Source: DASSNU01 sp035701265
Lineage (GTDB): Bacteria > Gemmatimonadota > Gemmatimonadetes > Gemmatimonadales > Gemmatimonadaceae
DNA length: 64,000 bases
Direction: 5' to 3'
NCBI GenBank assembly: GCA_035701265.1
Contig: DASSNU010000007.1
Coordinates: forward strand, 67,748 to 131,747
Below, piece after piece: positions 26,856 to 35,499 of this stretch. A program made the translations under genes and the position numbers. Positions within the stretch are counted from its first letter, which is position 1, and every line of letters begins with the position of its first letter. The notes beneath the pieces are model-generated. The model made no database searches and was not told the DNA's origin. It saw only the letters and a list, made by a program, of their open reading frames with translations.

Positions 26856-26964
26856 CGACGGTCGGTGTCCCTGTTCGCTCGCGACGCGTGATGCGTCGCT
26901 CGTCCGAACACATCGCTCGGAGTGAGCCGCATATGCAGGCCGCGCTCGATGAGCAGCGGGTTGC

Positions 26965-27324
26965 TCAGGACTCCGGATTTCGGATCCACGCTCGGGTGGT
27001 GCCGCGGAGCGGACTCCCTGCTGCGGGACGCCAGAGCGCGGTCTCCTCGATCTGGCGAGCGAGTGCCAGGTCCTTGTCGGTCACACCGCCCGCACTGTGC
27101 GTGGAGAGCGTGACGCGAACGCGCGCCCAGCTCACCTCCAGATCCGGGTGATGATCCGCCGCCTCCGCGTAGTAGGCGATGGCGTTCACGAGCATGATCG
27201 TCGTGCTCCAGCCGTCGGTCGCGAACTCACGAACGATCGCGCCGCCGTCTGCGCGCCACGCCGGCAACCCGGGCACGACCTTGGCCAGCAGCTCCGCTGT
27301 GTACACTCGCTCAGATGAACTCAA
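26965..27324 (-). CDS. Pterin-4-alpha-carbinolamine dehydratase
   Basis: 119 residues, the usual size. The active-site signature ADHHPDLEVSWARVRVTLSTHSAGGVTDKDLALA is present, with the catalytic HHPD. The enzyme dehydrates 4a-hydroxytetrahydropterin to the quinonoid form for recycling. The start is a TTG at 27324, chosen because GGGAGGA is spaced 7 nt from it. The upstream open frame is not conserved. It is close behind the 6-pyruvoyl-tetrahydropterin-synthase-like gene on the same strand (37 nt apart), suggesting a pterin operon. No aromatic amino acid hydroxylase is nearby. Confidence 0.92.
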   Translation of the reverse strand: MSSSERVYTAELLAKVVPGLPAWRADGGAIVREFATDGWSTTIMLVNAIAYYAEAADHHPDLEVSWARVRVTLSTHSAGGVTDKDLALARQIEETALWRPAAGSPLRGTTRAWIRNPES

Positions 27325-27361
27325 CGGCCATTCCTCCCTGCGACAATGCGGCCCGTTCGAC

Positions 27362-27856
27362 TCAGAACTGTGCGCGATACGTGGCCGACTGGCCGAAGTT
27401 CTCCTCCACCTCGAGCTCGAGCGTGGAAAGCGTCGCCACGCCAGTGAGCTCCTGCCGAACGCGGCCGGAGAGATACTGGGCGAGCATCTCGACGGTGGTG
27501 TTCGGGATGTCGAGCAGAACGCAATCCTCGCGCGGGAACACGTACCGGGGCACCCCCTCGTGAGCAACGGCCACCGAGCCGTTCCGCTCCTCCACGCTGA
27601 GCTTCGGGTTGCGAAGGGGCAGCAGCACCTTGTGGTCGATCTCGTTGCACAGCCGCCGCATGAGTTGTTTCAGCTCGCCGAAGTCCACCACGTACCACCC
27701 CTCGGGGTCCAGCGCACCCTCGATGGTGATGCCGACGCGATAGTTGTGCCCGTGCAACGGCTCGCATCGATGCCCCTTGAACGTGATGAAATGGGCCGAC
27801 GCGAAGACGAGGTAATCCTTCGCTACCGTGACGCGGAACTGATTGCTATCCGGCAT
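27362..27856 (-). CDS. 6-pyruvoyl-tetrahydropterin synthase / QueD-like protein
   Basis: 164 residues with the family motif ASAHFITFKGHRCEPLHGHNYRV: zinc histidines in SAH and HGHNY, and the catalytic Cys in CEPLHGH. A C-terminal LEVEENFGQSATYRA gives the conserved glutamate. Members act either in queuosine synthesis (QueD) or tetrahydropterin synthesis. The neighbouring carbinolamine dehydratase favours a pterin role, while the C-x3-HGH form occurs in QueD; I cannot decide. It has about 40 residues more between the central and C-terminal blocks than short QueD proteins. ATG 27856 follows GGGAGG closely. Confidence 0.85.
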   Translation of the reverse strand: MPDSNQFRVTVAKDYLVFASAHFITFKGHRCEPLHGHNYRVGITIEGALDPEGWYVVDFGELKQLMRRLCNEIDHKVLLPLRNPKLSVEERNGSVAVAHEGVPRYVFPREDCVLLDIPNTTVEMLAQYLSGRVRQELTGVATLSTLELEVEENFGQSATYRAQF

Positions 27857-28104
27857 GACCTCCCTCGAATACGGCACGACGGCCGTTGCGCTCACCCTCG
27901 CACGAGGCTATCCGCCGACAACGTGCATCCCTGAGCACACGGCATGTGCAGATGGCGCGCATGGAGCGCGCCCGTGGCTCCGCCATCGTACCTCCGCCTG
28001 GCGCGCCGCGTGCGGAGCACGGTCAGGGAGTATGCCCGGGGGCTCCAGGGCATGTCAATGCGCGGGCTTCCCAGGGTCGCAGCAATCGGCCAGACTTCAC
28101 CCTC

Positions 28105-29421
28105 ATGCACATCCCCACCGACACCTTCGAGCTTCCGAACGGACTGTTCGTGACGCTGTCCGAGGACCATCGAGCCCCCATCGTGGCCGTGAACGTCTGG
28201 TATCACGTGGGCTCGGCGAACGAACGACCAGGACGTACCGGCTTCGCGCACCTGTTCGAGCACATGCTCTTTCAGGGCTCGGAGCACGTAGGCGTGAACG
28301 AGCACTTCGAGCTGGTCCAACGTGCTGGCGGCACGCTGAACGGATCGACGTGGCTGGAACGGACGAACTACTTCGAGACCATGCCGTCGAACCAGCTGGC
28401 GCTCGCGCTGTGGCTGGAAGCCGATCGCATGGGGTACCTGCTTCCAGCCATGACGCAGGAGAAGCTCGACACCCAGCGTGCCGTGGTGAAGAACGAGCGC
28501 CGCTGGTCGATCGACAATCAGCCGTATGGCACGTGGTGGGAGGAGCTCCCGGCGCTCACGTTCCCGTCCTCGCATCCATTTCACCACTCGCTGATGGGCT
28601 CCATGGAGGACCTGAGCGCCGCGTCACTCGAAGACATCTCCTCGTTCTTCGCGACGTACTACACCCCCGACAACGCAGTGCTCACCATTGCCGGGGACTT
28701 CGATCCACGCGAGGCACGGGAGCTGGTCACGCGCTACTTCGGGCCCATCCCACGCGGAAAGCCGCGGCCGCCGCTGGAGCATCTCGCCCTGCCGCCGACG
28801 TTCGGCCAATCGCTCGAGCGCATGGTGGACGACGATGTCGCCTCAGCCAGGCTGTTTCTCGCCTTCCGCTCGCCAGTACTCGGCTCGGAAGAGTGGTACA
28901 CCGCCAGCGTCTGTGCCGCCATCCTCGGCACCGGGAAGGGGAGCCGACTCTATCGCGCGCTGGTGCGGGAGCGAGAGCTGGCGTCGGAGGCGCACGCATT
29001 CACGTTCGACCTCTCGGTGGGCGCGGACCTGCTCGTGGCCGATGTGCTGGCACGCCCGGAGATAGCGCCCGACGAGCTGCGCCATGCGGTGTACGACGTG
29101 GTCGAACAGCTACAGCGCGACGGCGTGGATGACGCAGACGTGCGCCGCGCCATCGCGCTCCTGGAAACGGCGCACGTCACGTCGATGCAGGCAGCTGGAG
29201 AGCGGGCGGACAAGCTCTCGATGTTCGCCACGTATTTTCGCGACCCCGCGCTGGTCAATACACACGTAGACCGCTACCGGAGCGTCACCGCAGCACGGGT
29301 GAATCAGTTCGTACAGCAACGGCTGGGCGAGGACAACCGGGCGGCGCTGCTCTACGTGCCGCGCCGGAAACCGGCAGCCGAGGACGCGCTCACCGCCGCT
29401 GCGGCCGGGGACAGGCCATGA
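28105..29421 (+). CDS. M16 zinc peptidase (active subunit)
   Basis: 438 residues with the inverted zinc motif HxxEH in HLFEHMLFQGSEH and the required distal Glu in a motif about 70 residues on (VVKNERRW). This is the catalytic N-domain of M16 peptidases, such as pitrilysin and processing-peptidase-type enzymes. The second half has the typical DFDPREARELVTRYFGPIPRG and GKGSRLYRALVRERELASEAHAFT blocks. No signal peptide is visible at ATG 28105, although the frame is open upstream. Its stop overlaps the ATG of the partner gene, indicating a translationally coupled pair. Confidence 0.93.
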   Translation: MHIPTDTFELPNGLFVTLSEDHRAPIVAVNVWYHVGSANERPGRTGFAHLFEHMLFQGSEHVGVNEHFELVQRAGGTLNGSTWLERTNYFETMPSNQLALALWLEADRMGYLLPAMTQEKLDTQRAVVKNERRWSIDNQPYGTWWEELPALTFPSSHPFHHSLMGSMEDLSAASLEDISSFFATYYTPDNAVLTIAGDFDPREARELVTRYFGPIPRGKPRPPLEHLALPPTFGQSLERMVDDDVASARLFLAFRSPVLGSEEWYTASVCAAILGTGKGSRLYRALVRERELASEAHAFTFDLSVGADLLVADVLARPEIAPDELRHAVYDVVEQLQRDGVDDADVRRAIALLETAHVTSMQAAGERADKLSMFATYFRDPALVNTHVDRYRSVTAARVNQFVQQRLGEDNRAALLYVPRRKPAAEDALTAAAAGDRP

Positions 29422-30812
29422 CGCCGAGCACGGCTGGAGAACACGTCATGGCGCGCCGGCCGGCAGCCGGCCCGCCGCGCCCCTATCACTTTCCGCGGTT
29501 CGGACGGCGGCGTCTCACCAACGGACTGCAGCTCATCGTCGCGCCCGTGCATGAACTGCCGGTGGTGACGGTCATGGCGGTGGTGGAGGCGGGCGCGGGC
29601 ACCGAGCGCGTGGAGCAGGCCGGTGTGGCGGCGCTCACCGTGCGGGCGTTGCTCGAGGGAACACGCCACCGAGATGCCGACGCCCTTGCCGATGCGCTCG
29701 AAAGTCTGGGCACGTCGCTCGACGTGGATGTGGATTGGGATACCGCCATCGTGGACCTCACGGTGCTTCCCGGCCGCCTGGAAGCGGCGCTGCAACTTCT
29801 AGGGGAGGTGGTGCTCGAGCCTGCCTTTCCAACCCGGAGCGTGGAGCGCCTCAAGGCGGAGCGGCTGGCCGAGCTGCTGCAGCTTCGTACCGAACCTCGC
29901 GGACTGGCGACCGAAACGTTCGAGCGACTGCTCTATGTATCCGGCTCACGCTACGGTGAGCCGCAGCACGGGAGTGCGGACAGCGTAGTGCGTCTCACCG
30001 TGCAGGACCTGCGGAGATTTCACGAGACGCGCTTCCAGCCGGGCGGAATGACGCTGGTCGTAGTGGGAGACACGACGGTGGACGAAGCGGAGCGTCTGAC
30101 GCGTGGAATCTTCGGTGCACGTGCGGCAGGGGTCCCGCCGCTGGTGCAGGTGAGTGACGCTCCCGCCTCTACCGCGCGGCAGGTTCATCTGGTTCGGAAA
30201 GATGATGCGGTGCAGTCGGAGCTGCGCATCGGACACGTCGGGTTGCCGCGCCGATCGCCCGAATATTTTCCCGTCGTCGTGATGAACGCCATTCTGGGCG
30301 GGCTGTTCTCATCGCGCATCAACCTCAATCTGCGCGAGCGGCATGGCTACACCTACGGCGCCTTCTCCTCCTTCGATTGGCGCCGCCATGCGGGGCCCTT
30401 CGTCGTCTCCACCGCGGTGCAATCAGAAGTCACAGGCGCGGCCATCGCCGAAGTCATCGCCGAGATCGAGCGGATGCGTGCCGAGGAAGTTTCGGACGAA
30501 GAGCTCTCGTTGGCGACGAGCTATCTCGGTGGCGTCTTCCCCATCCGCTACGAGACGACGGCCGCCATCGCGCGCGGCCTGGCGGCGATGATGGTGTACG
30601 ATCTTCCTCCCGACTACTTCGACAGGTATCGCGATCACATTGCCAGCGTCTCGACAGCCGACGTGCATCGCGTGGCACGGGAGACGTTACGGCCGGAGAT
30701 GCTGCAGATCGTGATCGTGGGGGACGCCGGCGTGGTCACTCCGCAGCTGGCCGAGCAGCGGCTGAGCGCTCCTCTCCTCTACGATACTGAAGGCCGCCCC
30801 ATTTCCGGTTGA
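29418..30812 (+). CDS. M16-family partner lacking the zinc motif
   Basis: 464 residues, the same fold as its neighbour, but the HxxEH position reads EQAGVAALTVRALLEGT, so no zinc site. The C-domain substrate-binding pair typical of such partners is present in SSRINLNLRERHGYTYGAFSSF. In two-subunit M16 systems the inactive member helps bind substrate, and coupling by a 4-bp ATGA overlap supports that reading. No signal sequence is apparent. The peptide substrate is unknown. Confidence 0.9.
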   Translation: MTPSTAGEHVMARRPAAGPPRPYHFPRFGRRRLTNGLQLIVAPVHELPVVTVMAVVEAGAGTERVEQAGVAALTVRALLEGTRHRDADALADALESLGTSLDVDVDWDTAIVDLTVLPGRLEAALQLLGEVVLEPAFPTRSVERLKAERLAELLQLRTEPRGLATETFERLLYVSGSRYGEPQHGSADSVVRLTVQDLRRFHETRFQPGGMTLVVVGDTTVDEAERLTRGIFGARAAGVPPLVQVSDAPASTARQVHLVRKDDAVQSELRIGHVGLPRRSPEYFPVVVMNAILGGLFSSRINLNLRERHGYTYGAFSSFDWRRHAGPFVVSTAVQSEVTGAAIAEVIAEIERMRAEEVSDEELSLATSYLGGVFPIRYETTAAIARGLAAMMVYDLPPDYFDRYRDHIASVSTADVHRVARETLRPEMLQIVIVGDAGVVTPQLAEQRLSAPLLYDTEGRPISG

Positions 30813-30950
30813 GCGAGTCGGGCGTGAGCCCGCGCACAGACTGGACTTCACCGGTACGCCAATACTTCGTCGCGGCGTCTGCTGCGTGCACACGTGCGGC
30901 AACGCGGATGTGCATGCCGGCCGCGGCCGGACGTCTCATCGGAGAAAGGA

Positions 30951-31505
30951 ATGGAAAGCCAGACTGGGAAGGTGGGGAGCCGCCGAATCTACACGGGGCG
31001 CGTGCTCAATCTGGATGTGGATCGGGTGCGCTTTCCGGATGGATCGATCGGCGAGTTGGAGATGATCCGGCATCCGGGCGCCAGCGCGGTGATCCCCTTC
31101 CTGAGCGATCCGCAGGGGGAGGACCCTCAACTCTTGCTGATCAAGCAGTACCGGTACGCGGCCGAGCAGTTCCTGTACGAAATCCCGGCCGGGCGGCTCG
31201 ACCCCGGCGAATCTCCGGAAGAGTGCGCACGCCGGGAGCTCCTGGAGGAAACCGGATGCACCCCTGAGAGCGTAGACCATCTGTACACCCTGTACACGAC
31301 ACCCGGCTTCACGGACGAGAAGATTCACCTCTTCCTGGCCGTGGGGCTCACGCGAGGCGAGGCCAGGCGCGAGGCGGATGAGTTTCTCGAGGTCGAGACG
31401 GTGCCTCTTTCGCGGGCGCTCGAGATGATTCGGGTGGGGGAGATCAGGGATGCCAAGACGGCGCTGGGCATCCTGTACGCGGCAGGCTTCCGCGCGGGAC
31501 GATGA
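30951..31505 (+). CDS. Nudix hydrolase, ADP-ribose pyrophosphatase-like
   Basis: 184 residues with a full Nudix box GESPEECARRELLEETG (G-x5-E-x7-REUxEExGU). LYTTPGFTDEKIHLFLA behind it is the element common in ADP-sugar pyrophosphatases. The enzyme probably hydrolyses ADP-ribose to AMP and ribose-5-phosphate. The ATG at 30951 is preceded by GGAGAAAGGA, preferred over the longer open frame. It is a stand-alone gene between the M16 pair and the sigma-factor locus. Confidence 0.92.
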   Translation: MESQTGKVGSRRIYTGRVLNLDVDRVRFPDGSIGELEMIRHPGASAVIPFLSDPQGEDPQLLLIKQYRYAAEQFLYEIPAGRLDPGESPEECARRELLEETGCTPESVDHLYTLYTTPGFTDEKIHLFLAVGLTRGEARREADEFLEVETVPLSRALEMIRVGEIRDAKTALGILYAAGFRAGR

Positions 31506-31684
31506 AGATGAGTGAGGATGGATGCCGGGCAACGAGCACCAGGCTGGAGTGTCTAACCGAAACGCACACCCAACGTCCACAGGCGTGGACATTTCGGCCA
31601 ATATTCGGTATATTTCTCGGCCAGGGATAACCGTGTAACTCTTTGCATTGCAGATGGTTGTGTTGGTGGACCTGGGGTTGGACG

Positions 31685-31706
31685 GCACGGTACGGGCCGT
31701 GCTTTT
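31685..31706 (+). terminator. Weak hairpin with T-run in the sigma-factor leader region
   Basis: A 6-bp GC stem (GCACGG / CCGTGC) with a 6-nt loop is followed by TTTT. It lies 180 bp after the Nudix gene and 86 bp before the sigma factor, and could terminate the former or attenuate the latter. Confidence 0.35.
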
Positions 31707-31791
31707 GGAGGGAGTGACCGCGCAGAGAGGAGGACGCTGACCACGACTCTGTCTCGTCGGAACAGGTACCCTATCGTTGGGGGAAAGGACA

Positions 31792-32430
31792 ATGGCTGAC
31801 GCCGCGCTGAAGCATGCAGTGCCGTCGGCGGGGGTGGCCGTCCGTGAACGGCTGCACGCCCTGGAAGATGCCGATGTAGTGGCGGAGTTTCTCACGGGGG
31901 AGGAGCGCGCCTTTCAGGAGTTGGTGACCCGCTACCAGGCGCGTCTCCTGAACTTCGTCTACCGCACGATCGGTGACCGGGAGCGCTCGGAGGATCTCGT
32001 TCAAGAGGTCTTCATCCGCGTGTACCGACACCTGCACCGGTTCGACCAGTCGAAGAAGTTCTCGACGTGGATCTACACCATCGCCTCGAATCTGGCCAAG
32101 AACGAGCTGCGGAATCGCTCTCGCAACCCGCTGGTCTTCTTCCAGGCGATCAAGCGGAACTGGCAGGACGAGGAACGTCCTCTGCAATTCGAGGATTCGT
32201 CCATGCGTCCGGACGACCTGTACCGGAAGCGTCACCTGCGAGAGCTGGTGGAACGTTCGGTGGCCCGGCTTCCGGAGCATCACCGCCAGGTGTTCGTCCT
32301 CCGCGAGTTGGAGGGGAAGTCGTATGAGGAGATTGCCGAGATCACCGGATGCAACCTCGGCACGGTGAAGTCGCGGTTGAACCGCGCACGCAATTCATTC
32401 GCTGCGATCATCGAGCCCGGGTTGGCGTGA
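31792..32430 (+). CDS. ECF-type RNA polymerase sigma factor
   Basis: 212 residues with sigma region 2 (EERAFQELVTRYQARLLNFVYRTIGDRERSEDLVQEVFIRVYRHL, the DLVQEVFIRVYR helix being the -10 recognition part). Region 4 is LPEHHRQVFVLRELEGKSYEEIAEITGCNLGTVKSRLNRARN. This is the two-domain ECF form. The ATG 31792 has GGGGGAAAGGA upstream. The next gene, after a hairpin, is a zinc-finger anti-sigma, so this is likely an anti-sigma-controlled stress regulator. The target promoters are not evident here. Confidence 0.95.
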   Translation: MADAALKHAVPSAGVAVRERLHALEDADVVAEFLTGEERAFQELVTRYQARLLNFVYRTIGDRERSEDLVQEVFIRVYRHLHRFDQSKKFSTWIYTIASNLAKNELRNRSRNPLVFFQAIKRNWQDEERPLQFEDSSMRPDDLYRKRHLRELVERSVARLPEHHRQVFVLRELEGKSYEEIAEITGCNLGTVKSRLNRARNSFAAIIEPGLA

Positions 32431-32469
32431 TGCGCCGGTGAGGCACCGCGAAGTGAAGTGAGGGGGAGC

Positions 32470-32508
32470 GCAAACGCGCGGCGGGACGTTGTCCCGCCGC
32501 GCGTTTGC
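32470..32508. terminator. 18-bp perfect-stem hairpin between sigma and anti-sigma genes
   Basis: Arms at 32470-32487 and 32491-32508 are perfectly complementary with a 3-nt loop (GTT). The stem holds GCGCGGCGGGAC and is very stable. A long T-run is lacking, so it could be a terminator, an mRNA 3' stabiliser or an attenuator. It begins 40 nt after the sigma stop and lies ahead of the anti-sigma start, so it would separate expression of the pair. Confidence 0.7.
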
Positions 32509-32708
32509 ATCAAGCCACGATGGAGAACGGTGCCTCGTCGGCGCGTGCCTCGCCGGCGCGCGGTCCGGTGGCGTCACCATTCTTGCATGCAGGGCTGGCA
32601 CATTGCCCGTGCGGCGCTCGCCTCTGGCGGAGGGCTCCACCGGGAGTGAGATTCCGAGCGCAGGAACCCCCATATGGCCCGCGGGTACGCATACGCGGAC
32701 CCACTGGC

Positions 32709-33245
32709 ATGGAGCGCCTCAACCACATGGACTGTCGCAGGTTCAAGGACCGCCATCTCGCCTACATGGACAACACGTTGTCCGAGGCGGAGTTGGTCGA
32801 GATGGAACGGCATCGAGCGGAATGCGCAGCCTGCTCGCAGCTCGATACGTCCATCCGCAGGGCGCTCCTGGTCTTCCGAAATCTCCCCTGTATCCAGCCG
32901 TCGCCGGACTTTACGTCGCGTCTCTCCGCCAGGATCCAGCAACTGGATCACCGCGAGACACGCCAGCCGCAACTTCGTCTGCTGAGCCCGGCCACCTTCA
33001 CTGCCGTGGCTGCGAGTCTCCTCATGGTGGGCATCCTTGCGGTCGCCGGGAACGGAGGACGCGTACCGGAAATCGCGCTCGCTCCCGTGGTCGCGACCCA
33101 GCCGGACACACCGCTCCCCCTCCTGGTCGATCACACGTTCGTCACGTCCGTCTCCTCCGGGCTTCCGGTCTGGCCGGCGGCAGTGCTGGCCGAGGAGGCG
33201 CCGCTGCACTTCATGGACGCCGAGCTTCGCTGGGAAGGGCGCTGA
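32709..33245 (+). CDS. Zinc-finger anti-sigma factor
   Basis: About 178 residues. An N-terminal zinc-finger (zf-HC2) domain shows the H-x3-C-x2-C arrangement in HRAECAACSQLD. A single TM follows near FTAVAASLLMVGILAVAGNG (about 100-120), then a short periplasmic tail. This layout matches membrane anti-sigma factors that sequester ECF sigmas. ATG 32709 keeps the finger intact; 32727 is an alternative. The frame is open about 200 nt further upstream but is not conserved. It lies 278 bp after the sigma gene, behind the hairpin. Confidence 0.85.
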   Translation: MERLNHMDCRRFKDRHLAYMDNTLSEAELVEMERHRAECAACSQLDTSIRRALLVFRNLPCIQPSPDFTSRLSARIQQLDHRETRQPQLRLLSPATFTAVAASLLMVGILAVAGNGGRVPEIALAPVVATQPDTPLPLLVDHTFVTSVSSGLPVWPAAVLAEEAPLHFMDAELRWEGR

Positions 33246-33334
33246 CGCTCTACCCAGACCCTCCCGAGCGCAACGCCGGGAGCGTCCGCACGTAGCTCTC
33301 GCCCGTCCTTTCTTCCGCCACTATTCTTCCTTCC

Positions 33335-34483
33335 ATGGCGTCCACGGGCGAGCGGGCATTCTGGCGGTCCATCCAGCAGCGAGCATTCCAGCCCGTCTAC
33401 TATCTCCATGGCGAGGACGACTTTCTGAAAGCGCAGGCGCTGCGTCAGCTGATCGCGGCCGCCGTGGATGAGGGAACACGGGACTTCAACCTCGACAATG
33501 TGGATGCCGAGCGCGCCGATGCTGCCACGCTCGGTAGCCTGCTCGGCACGCCGCCCATGATGGCAGAGCGGCGCGTGGTGGTGGTGCGGAACGTGGGTGG
33601 CCTCAAGAAGGAGGCGCACCGGGCGGTGGAGCGCTACGTGCGCGAGCAAGCATCGAGCGTATCGGATGTGGTGCTCGTTCTGGTAAGCGCTGGCGGGGAG
33701 AAGGCCAAAGCCGATGCATCCTTCGTGACGGACGCCGTGTGCGCCGTGGAGTTCCTCCCGCTCGAGGGGCACCGCATTCCGAAGTGGATCCAGCATCACG
33801 TCGCGACCGAGCTGGGCGCGACCATCACCGACGGCGCGGCCGCGTTGCTGCAGCAGGCGGTGGGCGATGACGTTCCGGAGCTCGCTGCGGAGCTGGACAA
33901 ACTGGCGAGCTACACCGGCGGTGCGATCGACGAAGAAGCGGTCACCGCCGTCGTTGGCGTACGCCGTGGCGAGACGCTGGGAGATTTTCTGGATCGCGTC
34001 GCGGCGCGCAATTCCTCGGCCGCGCTCGAGCTTCTCTCGCACGTGCTCCAGCAACCGAAGACCACCGCGGTGTCGATCGTCATGGCGCTCACGACGCAGA
34101 CACTCGCACTCGCATGGGCGCAGGCGCGACTGGCAACAGGGTTCTCCGTTGCTCGGCTCGAGCAGGAGCTGTTCGGTCTCCTGAAGAGCTCTGGCGGCGC
34201 GTTCACCGGCCGTCCATGGGGGGAGGCGGTGCGATGCTGGGCGCGCTACGCCTCTGCGTGGAGCGCACCGGCGCTCGATGCTGCGGTCAACGCCCTGCTT
34301 CTCGCGGATGTCTCACTCAAGGAAACGAGGCTCTCCTCGGACGAGCAGGTCCTCACGACGCTCGTCCTCGCGCTCTGCGCGCCGACGCCGGCGGAAGGGG
34401 AACCGCATCACCGTACTCGCCGCCGCGCACACGCTGCATCGCGGCGCGTAGCCTCCGTTCGTCCTCTCCGAATGTCTTCGTAG
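33335..34483 (+). CDS. holA: DNA polymerase III delta subunit
   Basis: 382 residues, the expected size. Family features seen are PVYYLHGEDDFLKAQALRQL at the front of the AAA+-like domain, RRVVVVRNVGGL, LPLEGHRIPKWIQ and the C-terminal LSSDEQVLTTLVLAL. Delta opens the sliding clamp in the clamp loader. The C-terminal 25 residues are basic and not conserved. The start ATG 33335 is followed 3 nt after its stop by the next gene, suggesting an operon with the SPOR-domain protein and mutS. Confidence 0.93.
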   Translation: MASTGERAFWRSIQQRAFQPVYYLHGEDDFLKAQALRQLIAAAVDEGTRDFNLDNVDAERADAATLGSLLGTPPMMAERRVVVVRNVGGLKKEAHRAVERYVREQASSVSDVVLVLVSAGGEKAKADASFVTDAVCAVEFLPLEGHRIPKWIQHHVATELGATITDGAAALLQQAVGDDVPELAAELDKLASYTGGAIDEEAVTAVVGVRRGETLGDFLDRVAARNSSAALELLSHVLQQPKTTAVSIVMALTTQTLALAWAQARLATGFSVARLEQELFGLLKSSGGAFTGRPWGEAVRCWARYASAWSAPALDAAVNALLLADVSLKETRLSSDEQVLTTLVLALCAPTPAEGEPHHRTRRRAHAASRRVASVRPLRMSS

Positions 34484-34485
34484 CG

Positions 34486-35484
34486 ATGCCCCGACCGATG
34501 TCACGTTTCGCCGTTCTCTCTTTCGTCGTGCTGCTTCCTGTGGCTGCCCATGCGCAGACAGCCGCCACCCCTCCCACGGACTCGATTTTCGCACGCGCGC
34601 AGCATCTGGTGGCGGAAGGGCAGGCTGATTCGGGGCGAGCGCTGGTGCAGCAGCAACTGGATGCCGCCACTCCCGGGACGGCAAAGTACGTGGAGGCGCT
34701 CTACTGGCACGGTGTCCTGGCCGCGACGGCGGCGGATGCCGAGCGCGATTATCGGCGCATCATCGTGGAGTACCCGCTGTCGCCCCGCATGGACGATGCA
34801 CTCATGTCGCTGGCGCAGCTCGAGATGGCGCGTGGGGATCAGCAGCAAGCGCTCGACCATCTGGCGCGTCTGGTGCGGGAGCATCCCTCCAGCCCTGCGC
34901 GTGCGCGGGCCACGTACTGGATGGCGCGCGCGCTCTTCGACGAGGGCGATCTGCCGCGCGGGTGCGCGCGGTTGGCGGACGCGGGGCGGCACGTTACCGC
35001 AGCGGACGTGGAGCTGCGCAATCGCATCGACTACTACGGTCAGCGCTGCCTCGGCGTGGATACGACCGGTGTCGCGGTCGTCGCAGCAGACACACCGCGT
35101 GCGAGCAGCGGCGCTGCTTCGGGGCAGCGGAGTGAGGCGATGGGGCGTGACAGCGCGCGTCCTCCCGCGCAACGGAGCACGCCGCCCGCGACACGGAACA
35201 ACGCAGGCGGAGAGAGGGCATCGTCCGGATCCGCGACTGCGAATGCGGTGCAGTTCACCGTGCAGGTGGGCGCGTACGCGACGCGCACGACGGCGGCGGC
35301 AAAGCAGCATACGCTCACCGCTGCCGGCTTCGACGCGCGCGTCGTGGGTGCAGGAAAACTCTTCCGTGTGCGTGTGGGACGCTATCCGTCGCGCGCTGCG
35401 GCGCTCGACGTCGCACGGCAGCTTGTGCAGAAGAAGCTCGCCGCCGATCCGTTCGTCACCGAGGCGGAGGGACGCGGCGCATGA
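34486..35484 (+). CDS. TPR- and SPOR-domain periplasmic protein
   Basis: 332 residues. A signal peptide (FAVLSFVVLLPVAAHAQTA, cleavage near residue 24) is followed by TPR-like helices (about 50-190), a low-complexity Ser/Ala/Pro linker, and a C-terminal SPOR domain (about 250-325: VQFTVQVGAYATRTTAAAKQHTL). SPOR domains bind denuded septal peptidoglycan, so a role in the cell wall near the division site is likely. ATG 34486 is 3 nt past the holA stop. Confidence 0.88.
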   Translation: MPRPMSRFAVLSFVVLLPVAAHAQTAATPPTDSIFARAQHLVAEGQADSGRALVQQQLDAATPGTAKYVEALYWHGVLAATAADAERDYRRIIVEYPLSPRMDDALMSLAQLEMARGDQQQALDHLARLVREHPSSPARARATYWMARALFDEGDLPRGCARLADAGRHVTAADVELRNRIDYYGQRCLGVDTTGVAVVAADTPRASSGAASGQRSEAMGRDSARPPAQRSTPPATRNNAGGERASSGSATANAVQFTVQVGAYATRTTAAAKQHTLTAAGFDARVVGAGKLFRVRVGRYPSRAAALDVARQLVQKKLAADPFVTEAEGRGA

Positions 35485-35499
35485 TCGGGCAGGGCCGCC

